From JBBIOU01 sp037443205 (GTDB lineage Bacteria; Bacteroidota; Bacteroidia; Flavobacteriales_D; UBA2798): a stretch of 64,000 bases of DNA. The notes beneath the pieces are model-generated. The model did not search any database. It saw nothing but the letters and a program-made list of their open reading frames with translations, and was not told where the DNA came from. Where the stretch lies: assembly GCA_037443205.1 (NCBI GenBank), contig JBBIOU010000003.1, positions 80,760-144,759 on the forward strand. The letters are read 5' to 3'. Position numbers and translations under genes: made by a program. Position 1 is the stretch's first letter. Each line of letters opens with the position of its first letter. Below are positions 7,524 through 16,347 of the stretch, one piece after another.

Positions 7524-8293
7524 AAATAGCATTATTCAGCGACATACATGCAAACCTTCCGGCTTTGGAAGCGGTATTTAATGATTTGGAAAACCGACAG
7601 CCGGATGCTGTTTATTGTTTAGGCGATTTGGTAGGGTATAATATCTGGCCTAACGAAGTAATTAATGAAATCAGAAAAAAAGCTATTCCCACCATTGCCG
7701 GAAATTATGATTATGGCGTGGGCAGAAACTCTGATGATTGCGGCTGCGCCTATAAAACAGAGCAAGAAAAAAAAATGGGTGAACAATCCATTGCTTTTAC
7801 AAATGCCCTGGTAAAACCATCCGAGCGCGAGTATTTAAGAACTTTACCGGCACATATCCGCTTAGAGTATCAACTAAATAATGACTCATTATTTTTACTT
7901 ATGGTGCATGGCAGCCCCCGTAAAATAAATGAATATTTGTTTGAAGATCGCGATGAAAAAAGCATGATGCGTATCTTAGAAAATGCTCATGCCGACCTGA
8001 TGTTTTTTGGACATACACACAAACCTTATCACCGAATTTTTGAATATCAACAAGAGGGCAAAACAGCTTACCGGCATGCGATTAATATTGGTTCGGTGGG
8101 TAAACCTAAAGACGGTGATCCCAGAGCCTGCTATGTTATGCTTACCATAAACGAACACATCCATAAATACGATAAAAACAGCATCCATGTTGAATTTATT
8201 CGTGTGGCTTACGATATAGAAAAAGCAGCCAGAGCGATTGAAGAAAGTGTTTTACCCGATGCGTATGCCGATATGCTGCGAAAAGCTTACTGA
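7520..8293 (+). CDS. calcineurin-like metallophosphoesterase linked to the ars operon
   Basis: A 257-residue soluble metallophosphoesterase with all core motifs: SDIH (residues 8-10), GDLVG (35-39), GNYD (61-64), VHGSPRK, and GHTH near residue 165. These residues hold a dinuclear metal centre that cleaves phosphoester bonds. An unusual DCGCAY stretch (Cys74, Cys76) follows the third motif. Its start overlaps acr3 by 4 bases, so the two are translationally coupled. The substrate is unknown. From memory, close relatives occur in ars operons of other Bacteroidota, which would mean a role in arsenic metabolism rather than a chance neighbour. The chain ends just before the right-hand repeat region. 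Confidence 0.88.
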   Translation: MKIALFSDIHANLPALEAVFNDLENRQPDAVYCLGDLVGYNIWPNEVINEIRKKAIPTIAGNYDYGVGRNSDDCGCAYKTEQEKKMGEQSIAFTNALVKPSEREYLRTLPAHIRLEYQLNNDSLFLLMVHGSPRKINEYLFEDRDEKSMMRILENAHADLMFFGHTHKPYHRIFEYQQEGKTAYRHAINIGSVGKPKDGDPRACYVMLTINEHIHKYDKNSIHVEFIRVAYDIEKAARAIEESVLPDAYADMLRKAY

Positions 8294-8672
8294 TTATGTA
8301 AGTAAGGTGCAAAACGGCATTAATACCTTTAGAATTATTAACCCCAAGGCAGCCCGCTTTTACATATGCCATGCTATGGGCGGCATTGGGTTTAACCCTA
8401 ATTTAGTTTTTGATAGAATTTCTTACGTAATAAACCCAAATTCAGCATTAGAAATTTGGATTTATTTCAAATTTTCCGCCAGAGGCGGACTGAGTGTGTT
8501 GAGTGTATTGTGGGAATTGGGTTATCCGCCATCAGGCGAGCATTACGCATGCTAATGCGTAATGTGGGATAAAAAAAATATTGTAAGAAATTTGTTACAA
8601 AATTTTAGACACCCAACATACAGGGAAAAAGACTGATGACTTTTTTGGCATAAAATCACAACAACAGCTAAA
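8294..8672. other. 379-bp intergenic region with palindromes and repeat A
   Basis: No convincing gene. It holds TCCGCC-AGA-GGCGGA at 8475-8489, an imperfect inverted repeat pairing about 8431-8441 (AAACCCAAATT) with 8452-8463, and the right copy of repeat A at 8511-8570. An open frame across 8238-8555 has no domain and mostly overlaps the metallophosphoesterase out of frame. The region separates the plus-strand ars unit from the minus-strand S9 peptidase, so it may supply terminators for both. Confidence 0.6.
8511..8570 (-). repeat. 60-bp dispersed repeat A, right copy
   Basis: This is the reverse-complement partner of 4008-4067 with 56 of 60 identical positions. It contains a perfect hairpin: CATTACGCAT at 8541-8550, loop GCTA, ATGCGTAATG at 8555-8564. 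Hairpin stems without a T-tract argue against a simple terminator. Together with the left copy it flanks a 4.5-kb block. Confidence 0.85.
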
Positions 8673-11510
8673 TTATTCAGCATATTCGTAAGCGTTTATT
8701 TTTCCCTTTTTAACTGCCGGCAATCCATCTTTCATCCACACGGGCATAGGTTTATCTAATAGATAATGATCAAAAAACTGGCGCATACGTATGCTTAAAT
8801 CTACCTGATTGGGCCTTTTGCGAAGATTGTGCGCATCACCATTGTAATTGAGCATCCAGCAAGGCTTATCAAGTCTGCGTAATGCCACAAAATACTCAAT
8901 ACCTTGATACCAGGGCACAGCACCATCATTATCATTGTGCATAATCAGCAAAGGCGTTTGCACTTTATCGGCAAAAAATACAGGGGAGTGTTTAATATAT
9001 TTTTCTCTGTCTTGCCACAGCGTAACTCCCAAACGGCTTTGCGATTTTTCGTATTGAAACATTCTGCTTAAGCCGCTTTCCCAGCGTATTCCTCCGTAGG
9101 CGCTGGTCATGTTGCTGACCGGAGCACCTGCCATTGCGGCTTTAAACATATTGGTTTGTGTGATGAGCCAGGCTGTTTGATAACCTCCCCAGCTTTGTCC
9201 CTGTAAACCCATTCTTGTTTCATCTATAAAGCCTAATGATTTTACATAATTAGTGCCGCTTATGATGCAATCGTAAGCGCTTTCACCGGGTTTACCCGCT
9301 TCATAGAGTATATCCGGAAAAAATACAACATAGCCGTTGCTTGCGTATTCGGTAGGGTTGATAACGGATGCTGAGGGACGCGGGGCATAATGGTTATGCA
9401 AATTATCGGAATATTTTTCGTAGTAGTAAACCAACAACGGATATTTACGGGTACTGTCAAAATTTTCAGGTATATAAAGTATGCCTTGTAAATTTTTGCC
9501 CTTAGGCGATTTCCAATGGATGAGTTTTGCTTGTACCCAATTAAACTCTTTTTGTTGCGGATTAATGTCAGAAATTTTTTCTTCGGTTTTAAACTCATCG
9601 GTACTAAGCAAGATATCAGGATAAATTATGGCCGTCATTTTTGTATATACAGTATGCCCGGATTGACGGGCTTTTGCAATAAAATTCAGTTTATAATTTC
9701 CTTCCGTTAATTTATTGAGTTTTTTGTTATCGTCAATTTTATAAAATCCCGCTTGTTTATTTATTTTGTTAAATGAATGTAGCAGTATGTTTTTTTCGGG
9801 GATGTATTTTTCGTCCGGGTTTGTTTTTATATACCTGAATTCTGTATGCATTTGTTTTCCGGTAGCTGAGGTAATATTTTCGGGCGAGGAATGATTTTCT
9901 AATGAAAACTTCCATATATCAAATTCGGAATAAATGTAAACGTATTTATTGTCTTCGCTCCAACCCATCAAGTCATAGGGCGTTTCGTTTGCCGGTTGTC
10001 CGTTGTCATCTTCAAAAAAAACTTCTTGTATGTTTTCGTTTAGTTTACGGTGTTGTTTGGTTAGTATATTATAAACATTCCAACTGTCATCATCCCGTTT
10101 ATAGTAAACTGCATAATTTCCGTTAGGCGAAATATATATCCCCGAACTACTTGCCGTTATTATTTTTTCTTTTTCACCGGTTTGAGTATAAATGATGTAA
10201 TAATCTGCCTTCCACGGATAATCCCAGGTATAAGTGCGTTGATAAGGTAATGTAGATATCCCGATAAGGTGTTTGCTGTCGTCTGTAACGGGCATTCGAT
10301 AATCGTCAATGTCTTCGTTGCAAAGCTGAACAAATTTGTTTTGCTGCACATGATAAACAGCTAAATAATTTTTCTTTAAATCTTTTTCCAAATCATTTAA
10401 CTGTTGTGTTTGTAAGCGTTTATCTTGCCAGTTCCAGATGTCAACTTTATGTTTTTCATCTTCGGGCAGGGTATCTTTAGTTTCTTTTTCGGGTTTAAGA
10501 GCTGTGCCCAGATAAAGCCTTTGTCCATCTTCCGAAAAAAATAATTTACAAAATTCACTTACAGAATAATTTGCAGGCATACCGGGGGTTGCGGTATCAA
10601 CAACTTTACTGCACGAAGTGTTATTTTCGTTCCAATAATATAAATCAAACACGCGCGATTTACCGGTATCGGCTGTTGCTAAAAAGGCCAGGTGGTTTCC
10701 GGTTTCGCTGAACGTTAAATTTTTTACCGTGCCATTAAACGAAAAAATTTTATTGCAGGTATGTTTATCCGGAGAGTAAAGCAGGACATAGGCCGAATCG
10801 GTTTTATCAACGTTTTTTTGGATAACAAATGCTGCTTTTTCTCCTTTTTTAGACAATGTATATTCGCTTACATAATTATACTCTATATCATCTCTTGTAT
10901 CTGTGGTTTTAGGTTTAAAAATATAGGGGTTTATTATTAATAACCTGGTGCCGTCTGATTTAATTACCGGTTCTTTGGCAGCCGGTTTCTTTTTTCTTTT
11001 TTTTGATTTATTTTTTGAATTGCTTGCCGCAGTTGGTTGCGAAGATTTTATTTTGTGGTGATGTGCAAAAAAGTATTTTTGTTCATTTACGGCTGCAAAC
11101 GACTTTATATTTGCCAACTTAATAAATTGCTTATCGGATAGCCGAAAAAAACCTAATGAGTCTTTGGGCATATCGTCAGGCTTTTTTTTATCAATTTTAG
11201 CTTTTCTTACTACCTCATGCTGCGGTTTTATTTTAAAAACCAGGTATTCGTTTGTGGCAAAAAATTTCGCATCATATGCCCGTACAAGGGTATCGTACGT
11301 TTTTTTTGTGGTATTGTATATAATCAACATACCATCTCCTACTTGTGGGTTTATTTCAAAACATAACCATTTTCCGTCATCCGAAATAATGGTGTTTTTA
11401 GAGCTTTTCCATGTATCATAAACCGTGTGGTCTATTTTTTTGAGGCCGGTTTGTGACCAAACAAATAGCGGAAAAAGAAAAAGTAACTTATAAAAAACCA
11501 GTTTTTTCAT
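8673..11510 (-). CDS. secreted S9-family prolyl oligopeptidase/dipeptidyl peptidase
   Basis: A 945-residue exported serine peptidase. A signal peptide (about residues 1-19, ending FVWSQ) is followed by a long beta-propeller-like region and a C-terminal alpha/beta hydrolase domain. The triad reads as Ser773 in GQSWGGY, Asp862 in HNDNDGAVP and His894 in GDAHN. S9 enzymes cleave short peptides, often after proline or alanine; here it would act in the periplasm or outside. A lysine-rich patch (SKNKSKKRKKK) sits near residue 170. It is monocistronic: long gaps flank it on both sides. Substrate preference cannot be read from sequence. Confidence 0.93.
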   Translation of the reverse strand: MKKLVFYKLLFLFPLFVWSQTGLKKIDHTVYDTWKSSKNTIISDDGKWLCFEINPQVGDGMLIIYNTTKKTYDTLVRAYDAKFFATNEYLVFKIKPQHEVVRKAKIDKKKPDDMPKDSLGFFRLSDKQFIKLANIKSFAAVNEQKYFFAHHHKIKSSQPTAASNSKNKSKKRKKKPAAKEPVIKSDGTRLLIINPYIFKPKTTDTRDDIEYNYVSEYTLSKKGEKAAFVIQKNVDKTDSAYVLLYSPDKHTCNKIFSFNGTVKNLTFSETGNHLAFLATADTGKSRVFDLYYWNENNTSCSKVVDTATPGMPANYSVSEFCKLFFSEDGQRLYLGTALKPEKETKDTLPEDEKHKVDIWNWQDKRLQTQQLNDLEKDLKKNYLAVYHVQQNKFVQLCNEDIDDYRMPVTDDSKHLIGISTLPYQRTYTWDYPWKADYYIIYTQTGEKEKIITASSSGIYISPNGNYAVYYKRDDDSWNVYNILTKQHRKLNENIQEVFFEDDNGQPANETPYDLMGWSEDNKYVYIYSEFDIWKFSLENHSSPENITSATGKQMHTEFRYIKTNPDEKYIPEKNILLHSFNKINKQAGFYKIDDNKKLNKLTEGNYKLNFIAKARQSGHTVYTKMTAIIYPDILLSTDEFKTEEKISDINPQQKEFNWVQAKLIHWKSPKGKNLQGILYIPENFDSTRKYPLLVYYYEKYSDNLHNHYAPRPSASVINPTEYASNGYVVFFPDILYEAGKPGESAYDCIISGTNYVKSLGFIDETRMGLQGQSWGGYQTAWLITQTNMFKAAMAGAPVSNMTSAYGGIRWESGLSRMFQYEKSQSRLGVTLWQDREKYIKHSPVFFADKVQTPLLIMHNDNDGAVPWYQGIEYFVALRRLDKPCWMLNYNGDAHNLRKRPNQVDLSIRMRQFFDHYLLDKPMPVWMKDGLPAVKKGKINAYEYAE

Positions 11511-11855
11511 ACACTAAGTTTACTGCAAGGTAAAAAATATACTTAAATCCGGCATTAGAAGTTTAAATAAAGTTCAGTTTTTTAATGTTGAATTTGGGTA
11601 AAAAATTATCAAATTGCTCATATTTAGCAGAAATAATATACAGCCATCAACTTATATACCTCGATAAATTAACCCCAAATGTCTCCCACATGCATACGCA
11701 CACGCTACACGTGGCTAATGTCAATTTTAGGTAAAAGATAACTTATATTGTACTTTACTTATAAAAGCGATATATGCTCAGCCATACATTGGTTTCAATC
11801 TTATTTTATTTGTAAGAACCGCTATTAAAATTTTTGCCAAACGAAAATTTTAGGT
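11511..11855. other. 345-bp intergenic region between RNase R and the S9 peptidase
   Basis: No gene is evident. It holds the diverged repeat B copy at 11671-11730 and a weak A/T hairpin near 11827-11851 (AAAATTTT pairing across GCCAAAC), which might help end rnr transcription or pause it. The promoter of the S9 gene should be in the right... that is, upstream (11511 onward), but no good -7 box was seen. Confidence 0.5.
11671..11730 (-). repeat. dispersed repeat B, diverged copy
   Basis: The reverse complement starts CTAAAATTGACATTAGCCAC and matches 62501-62530 at about 24 of 30 positions. After a ~30-base stretch present only in the other copy, both end in an ATGTGGG..ATTTGG block. It carries CACGTG-like dyad fragments. 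It looks like a degenerate member of a palindromic intergenic repeat family. Similarity was judged by eye. Confidence 0.5.
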
Positions 11856-14006
11856 TTATTTCACCAGTTCAAAATCAATTTGTCTTTTCAATAAATCCGC
11901 TTCTTTCATTCTTATTTTTACTTCGGTTCCTATACGAAAAGTTTTTTTCATTTTACGTCCCATAATACTTAATGAACGCTCGTCATAAAAATAATAATCA
12001 TCGGAAAGGCTGCGCAGGTTTATCATGCCTTCGCATTTGGTTTCTTTGGTTTCTACGTATATGCCCCATTCAGTTACACCTGTTACAATACCTTCAAATA
12101 CTTGCCCTTTTCGCTCTTTCATATATTCTACTTGCTTGTATTTAATGGAAGCGCGTTCTGCATCGGCTGCCTTTTTTTCCATAGCCGAGCAGTGTTTGCA
12201 TTTTTTATCGAGTTCGTTTTTTGATGCTGAGTTTAAATTGTTTAAATATGCATATAAAATGCGGTGTACCATTAAATCGGGATATCTGCGGATGGGCGAA
12301 GTAAAATGCGTATAATAATCAAAACCTAAACCGTAATGTCCGATATTGTTTACATCGTAAATGGCTTTAGCCATAGAGCGAATAGCGTAATTTTGTATAA
12401 CTTCTGCTTGTTGCGGTTCTTTAACCTGAGCAAGTAATTGATTAAGTGCCTGTGGTAATGTTTGCAGGGTAAACGATTTCATTTTATAGCCCAGCATTTT
12501 TACAAATAAGATGAGTTCTTTTACTTTATCTTCAGATGGCTGGTCGTGTATGCGATATACCATGGGCAATAATTTCTTTTTTCCATCGGGCTTACCAAGC
12601 AGCGTAGCTACGCCTTTGTTGGCAAGCAGCATAAACTCTTCAATTAGTTTATGAGCTTCTTTAGATACTTTAGTATAAACCCCTAAGGGTTTTCCATTTT
12701 TATCCAATTTAAATTTTACTTCAGTGCTGTGTATTTCAAGTGCACCGTTTTTCATTCTGTCGGCACGGAGTTTTTGAGCTATTTTATTTAATAAAAGCAT
12801 TTCTTCGCAAAACGTTCCTTCTTTATTTTCTATTATTTGTTGTGCTTCTTCATAAGTGAACCGCTTATCAGAGTGTATAATGGTTTTACCATACCACTCT
12901 TTATAAATATTTGCTTGTTCATCCATTTCAAAAACTGCCGAAAAGCACAATTTATCTTCCTGTGGGCGCAGAGAACATATTTGATTCGATAATATTTCGG
13001 GCAGCATGGGTACTACTCTGTCAACCAGGTAAACGGATGTGGCGCGGTTCATTGCTTCTTCGTCCAGCATACTTCCCGGGGTAACATAATGCGAAACATC
13101 CGCAATGTGTATGCCTATTTCATAAATTTTTCGGCCCTGTTGCTCGCGTAAAAATTTTATTGATAGTGCATCATCAAAATCTTTTGCATCTTCCGGATCA
13201 ATAGTAAATGTAGGTGTGTTTCTGAAATCTTTGCGCAGCGAAATTTCGTTTTCGGTAATCCCATCGCTTAATTTATTGGCCGCGTTATTAATTACTTCAG
13301 GATATTTATAAGGCAAGCCAAATTCGGCTAATATGGCGTGCATTTCCGCCTGGTGAGTACCGGCCTGACCTAAAACTTCAATAATTTTACCAAAAGGATT
13401 TTGAGCGGATGATGGCCAATCGGTAATTTCTGCAATTACTTTGTCGTTATGTTTGGCACCGTTTAGTTTTTCAAGGGGAATGTATAAGTCTATATACATA
13501 CGCGGATTATCAAATACCACAAATGCGTAGTTTTTAGACACTTCTACCCTACCTGCAAACTGTGTTATTGCCCGCTTAATAATTTCGGTAACAACACCCT
13601 CCGGCTGAGCATTTTTTTTCTTTCGGGTAATTTTTACTCTTACCTCATCGCCCGGTAATGCCCGGTTTAAATTTTTATGGTGTATAAAAATATCTTCTTG
13701 TCCGTGTTCCGTTAGCAAATAACCGGAACCTCTTGCGGTTATTTCAAGCACTCCTTCTATTAATTCGTCTGTTATCAATGCTGCATACCTGCCTTTATCA
13801 GTTGTTCTGATTTTTTTTTCATCTGCCATCTCTTGCAGCATTTGATTAATAATGGAGCGGGTATAACTATCGCTTATATTCAGCGCTGCCGAAATTTGTT
13901 TATAATTAAAAGAGCGTTCGTTATTTTCTTGCAAAAATTCTTGTATTGCTTTGCGTAGCCATTTACGTAATTTTTTCTGTTCTTTGTAGGATGGGTTATT
14001 ACTCAT
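11856..14006 (-). CDS. rnr: ribonuclease R
   Basis: A 716-residue processive 3'-5' exoribonuclease of the RNase II/R family, acting on structured RNA, mRNA decay intermediates and rRNA. Domains in order: N-terminal winged helix (about 10-70), cold-shock-like OB folds (about 80-240), the RNB catalytic domain with TIDPEDAKDFDDAL (the metal-binding aspartates) and the YTHFTSPIRRYPDL signature, and a C-terminal S1 domain starting QVFEGIVTGVTEWGIYVE. The length fits the family. It is transcribed alone on the minus strand and divergent from the TPR-like gene at 14090. Confidence 0.97.
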   Translation of the reverse strand: MSNNPSYKEQKKLRKWLRKAIQEFLQENNERSFNYKQISAALNISDSYTRSIINQMLQEMADEKKIRTTDKGRYAALITDELIEGVLEITARGSGYLLTEHGQEDIFIHHKNLNRALPGDEVRVKITRKKKNAQPEGVVTEIIKRAITQFAGRVEVSKNYAFVVFDNPRMYIDLYIPLEKLNGAKHNDKVIAEITDWPSSAQNPFGKIIEVLGQAGTHQAEMHAILAEFGLPYKYPEVINNAANKLSDGITENEISLRKDFRNTPTFTIDPEDAKDFDDALSIKFLREQQGRKIYEIGIHIADVSHYVTPGSMLDEEAMNRATSVYLVDRVVPMLPEILSNQICSLRPQEDKLCFSAVFEMDEQANIYKEWYGKTIIHSDKRFTYEEAQQIIENKEGTFCEEMLLLNKIAQKLRADRMKNGALEIHSTEVKFKLDKNGKPLGVYTKVSKEAHKLIEEFMLLANKGVATLLGKPDGKKKLLPMVYRIHDQPSEDKVKELILFVKMLGYKMKSFTLQTLPQALNQLLAQVKEPQQAEVIQNYAIRSMAKAIYDVNNIGHYGLGFDYYTHFTSPIRRYPDLMVHRILYAYLNNLNSASKNELDKKCKHCSAMEKKAADAERASIKYKQVEYMKERKGQVFEGIVTGVTEWGIYVETKETKCEGMINLRSLSDDYYFYDERSLSIMGRKMKKTFRIGTEVKIRMKEADLLKRQIDFELVK

Positions 14007-14089
14007 ATAATTTTAATACCGGATAAATGTATTAATTTAACCTAAGTAATTACCAAAATAAAAATTAATTATTAAACAGAGTTATTAAT

Positions 14090-15442
14090 ATGATCGGAAA
14101 ATCACTTTGGGTTTTATTGGCTGAACTTATCAAACCCGAAAGACATTTACTGGCAAATATTTGTAAAAAATCAAAAGACAAAAGACATCATGCGTTATAC
14201 AAACTATTGCGTAAAACAACCAATGCGGGTTATGATTTTGAAAAAATAATATTTGACGCTTGCGCAGATTTGATAAAATCAAAATCATCCCAAGAAAAAA
14301 ATAAAACCATCAGACGATTTATAGATTTTGCCTGTAAAGAAATTGAAAATATTAAAATAAAAAAATTTATCAACAGCAATTTATCCGAAAGAAACTATTT
14401 GCTGGGAAAAATTTTTACCCTAAACAATAATACATCCCTAAGTCAATATTATTTTAATAAAGCTATTGCCGGTAATAATACAATTTTTGTTGAAGAAAAA
14501 AAAGAACAGCAAATGCAAAGTTTGCTAAATAATCTTTCGTTAAGCGACAACCAAAGAAGCATAAAAGCCCTGAAAGCACTCGTAATTGAAAAAAACGAAC
14601 ATACACAAAAAATGTATCATGCTTCTTTATCAGGTATTTATGAAAGACTTTCGTATCTGGCAATGGAAGATACATTTGTAAAAAAAGAAATGAATGATCT
14701 GATATTAACTGATGATGAAGTTAATCAGTTGATTTTAGTTTCTGCTAACACCCTTGAGGAATTTAGATACAGACTGGCGCGTTTGCGGTTTTTGTTCTAT
14801 AACAAAGATTTTAAAAACGATAAAAATAATTTATTGAACCTTTTAAAAAAATCTAAACTAAATCCCGAAGACAAAATATACATTCAGTCGCAAATACATT
14901 ATCTGGGTATGCTTGCCGATTTTAATAATTGCCTGGAGGCATCAAAAATTAAATATGATATTGACAACCATTCTTCAGATCCTCAAAAGTTTTATTATTA
15001 TATGCTGCATCTGTTATCGCAATTTGAAAACAATAAAAATGTTTCTTTGGCAAATTTTAAAGTTAAATTCAGTAATGCTAATAAAGACTTACTGTTGTTT
15101 TTACAATTGCTCGAAAATTTTCTGAATAACGATTTTAAAAAATGTATTAAACCTTGCGGGCAATTAGCTTATTCGGAGCATTTTCATATTATGGCGTGGT
15201 CTAAATTGATAGAGATAAAACTACATTTATTAAAACAAAATTACGATTACGTAGAAAGTTTAGTATTGCGTTACGCAAAATTTTTAAATCAAAACGAAAG
15301 TAAAATTTTCACCCAAACGTCAAATAAAATATGTTTTAAAATACTATCCGCTTATATCAAAAAAACTAAATTAATTCCATCAGATAAAACCTTCTTTTCA
15401 TCCTTAACCTGTCTGCATCGGGCTATTGTTAACATGAAATAA
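14090..15442 (+). CDS. large alpha-helical (TPR-like) protein, unknown function
   Basis: This 450-residue cytoplasmic protein is almost wholly helical and rich in Lys, Asn and Leu, with no signal peptide, membrane segment or catalytic motif. Pairs of helices such as AGIYER/YLAMEDTF and YFNKAIAGN suggest TPR-like solenoid structure. The first ~60 residues (a leader with LIKPERHLL, ICKKSKDKRHHALYKLLRK, then YDFEKII) resemble in layout the start of the 517-residue protein at 40780-42333 (SLTKSEKRQFK, KDKKFIKLFDVI, YDETII). I think the two are distant paralogues of a Bacteroidota-restricted family, but this is a judgement by eye. Scaffold or regulatory roles are possible; none is shown. Confidence 0.7.
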   Translation: MIGKSLWVLLAELIKPERHLLANICKKSKDKRHHALYKLLRKTTNAGYDFEKIIFDACADLIKSKSSQEKNKTIRRFIDFACKEIENIKIKKFINSNLSERNYLLGKIFTLNNNTSLSQYYFNKAIAGNNTIFVEEKKEQQMQSLLNNLSLSDNQRSIKALKALVIEKNEHTQKMYHASLSGIYERLSYLAMEDTFVKKEMNDLILTDDEVNQLILVSANTLEEFRYRLARLRFLFYNKDFKNDKNNLLNLLKKSKLNPEDKIYIQSQIHYLGMLADFNNCLEASKIKYDIDNHSSDPQKFYYYMLHLLSQFENNKNVSLANFKVKFSNANKDLLLFLQLLENFLNNDFKKCIKPCGQLAYSEHFHIMAWSKLIEIKLHLLKQNYDYVESLVLRYAKFLNQNESKIFTQTSNKICFKILSAYIKKTKLIPSDKTFFSSLTCLHRAIVNMK

Positions 15443-15491
15443 ATATCATGCAACTAAATTTGATTTATATTCGTCCTGATAATGAATATTC

Positions 15492-16322
15492 ATGCGCAAA
15501 CTATCAAAATACATTATCTTTATTTTTTTTGTTATATCTGCGTCTGCCGGGCGCGGCTTAGCATGCCCGGTAATAGATTCGGTTGTAATTACACCGGCCA
15601 CTTGTAAATATACATCAGATGCCGCAGTAATAATCTATGCCTCGGGCTCCGGAACTTTTGAATACAGCATAGATGGTGGTCAGAATTTTACGGCTTCAAA
15701 CGTTTTTACAGCAGTATCTACAGGCAATTATTGGGTAGTAGTAAGAGCAAATGCCTGTTCCAATGCTGTTCAGCAAATTACGGTAAGTGATAATTCTTTT
15801 TTATCAGCCTCCTTTCAGTTCAGTCAAGATTCAGGCAATGTTCCGCTCACAACTACTTTTTTTAATACATCTTTTGGTTCTATAAATTTAATTTGGGATT
15901 TTGGCGATGGCTCGCCCCAAATTACCGCCCAGGATACAGTTACCCATATTTACACTTCATCCGGCAATTATAATGCGATGCTTATTGTATCTAATGCTAA
16001 TTGTTCTGATACTTTAATACAACTAATTACGGTTATTGGAGAATCATCGCTCGTCATACCCAACGTTTTTTCACCCAACGGAGATGAAATCAATGATTTT
16101 TTCAGACCTATTTCTTTCGGTATGAAAACATTAGAAGGAAAAATTTTTAACAGGTATGGTAATTTAATTTATGAGTGGAAAGGTACCGGAGGAGGTTGGG
16201 ACGGCTACAACTACCCTATCGGTGTAGAAGCAACAGAAGGTACTTACTATTATGTTATTGAAGCCGAGGGTATAGACGGTAAAATTTATAGCGAACACGG
16301 AATTTTAACTTTAATTCGTTAA
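15492..16322 (+). CDS. T9SS type B cargo with SprB-like and PKD domains
   Basis: A 276-residue exported protein. A signal peptide (about 1-24) is followed by one SprB-like repeat (about 29-99: ITPATC...GTFEYSIDGG...GNYWVVV), a PKD domain (about 105-181, with IWDFGDGS) and a gliding-type C-terminal domain (187-276, starting VIPNVFSPNGDEINDFF). The last domain directs export through the type IX system and surface attachment. It lies 5-25 bases ahead of a larger protein with the same architecture, so the pair probably makes surface adhesins together. Compared with SprB it is very short. Confidence 0.9.
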   Translation: MRKLSKYIIFIFFVISASAGRGLACPVIDSVVITPATCKYTSDAAVIIYASGSGTFEYSIDGGQNFTASNVFTAVSTGNYWVVVRANACSNAVQQITVSDNSFLSASFQFSQDSGNVPLTTTFFNTSFGSINLIWDFGDGSPQITAQDTVTHIYTSSGNYNAMLIVSNANCSDTLIQLITVIGESSLVIPNVFSPNGDEINDFFRPISFGMKTLEGKIFNRYGNLIYEWKGTGGGWDGYNYPIGVEATEGTYYYVIEAEGIDGKIYSEHGILTLIR

Positions 16323-16327
16323 CTTTG
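16320..16327 (+). promoter_or_regulatory. possible -7 box TAACTTTG before the SprB-repeat gene
   Basis: TAACTTTG matches TAnnTTTG exactly and lies 20 bases before the preferred ATG at 16348. A -33 TTG is not evident. It overlaps the stop codon region of the gene before, so it would be an internal promoter. Confidence 0.3.
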
Positions 16328-16347
16328 TGAATTATAAAACATTTGTT

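Noticed and set aside
8238..8555. Open frame of 105 codons over the metallophosphoesterase end and repeat region
   Set aside because: It overlaps a solid gene out of frame, has no domain and lies across a palindromic repeat.
16327..16347. GTG start for the SprB-repeat protein
   Set aside because: It overlaps the TAACTTTG box and the signal peptide begins at the ATG 16348.
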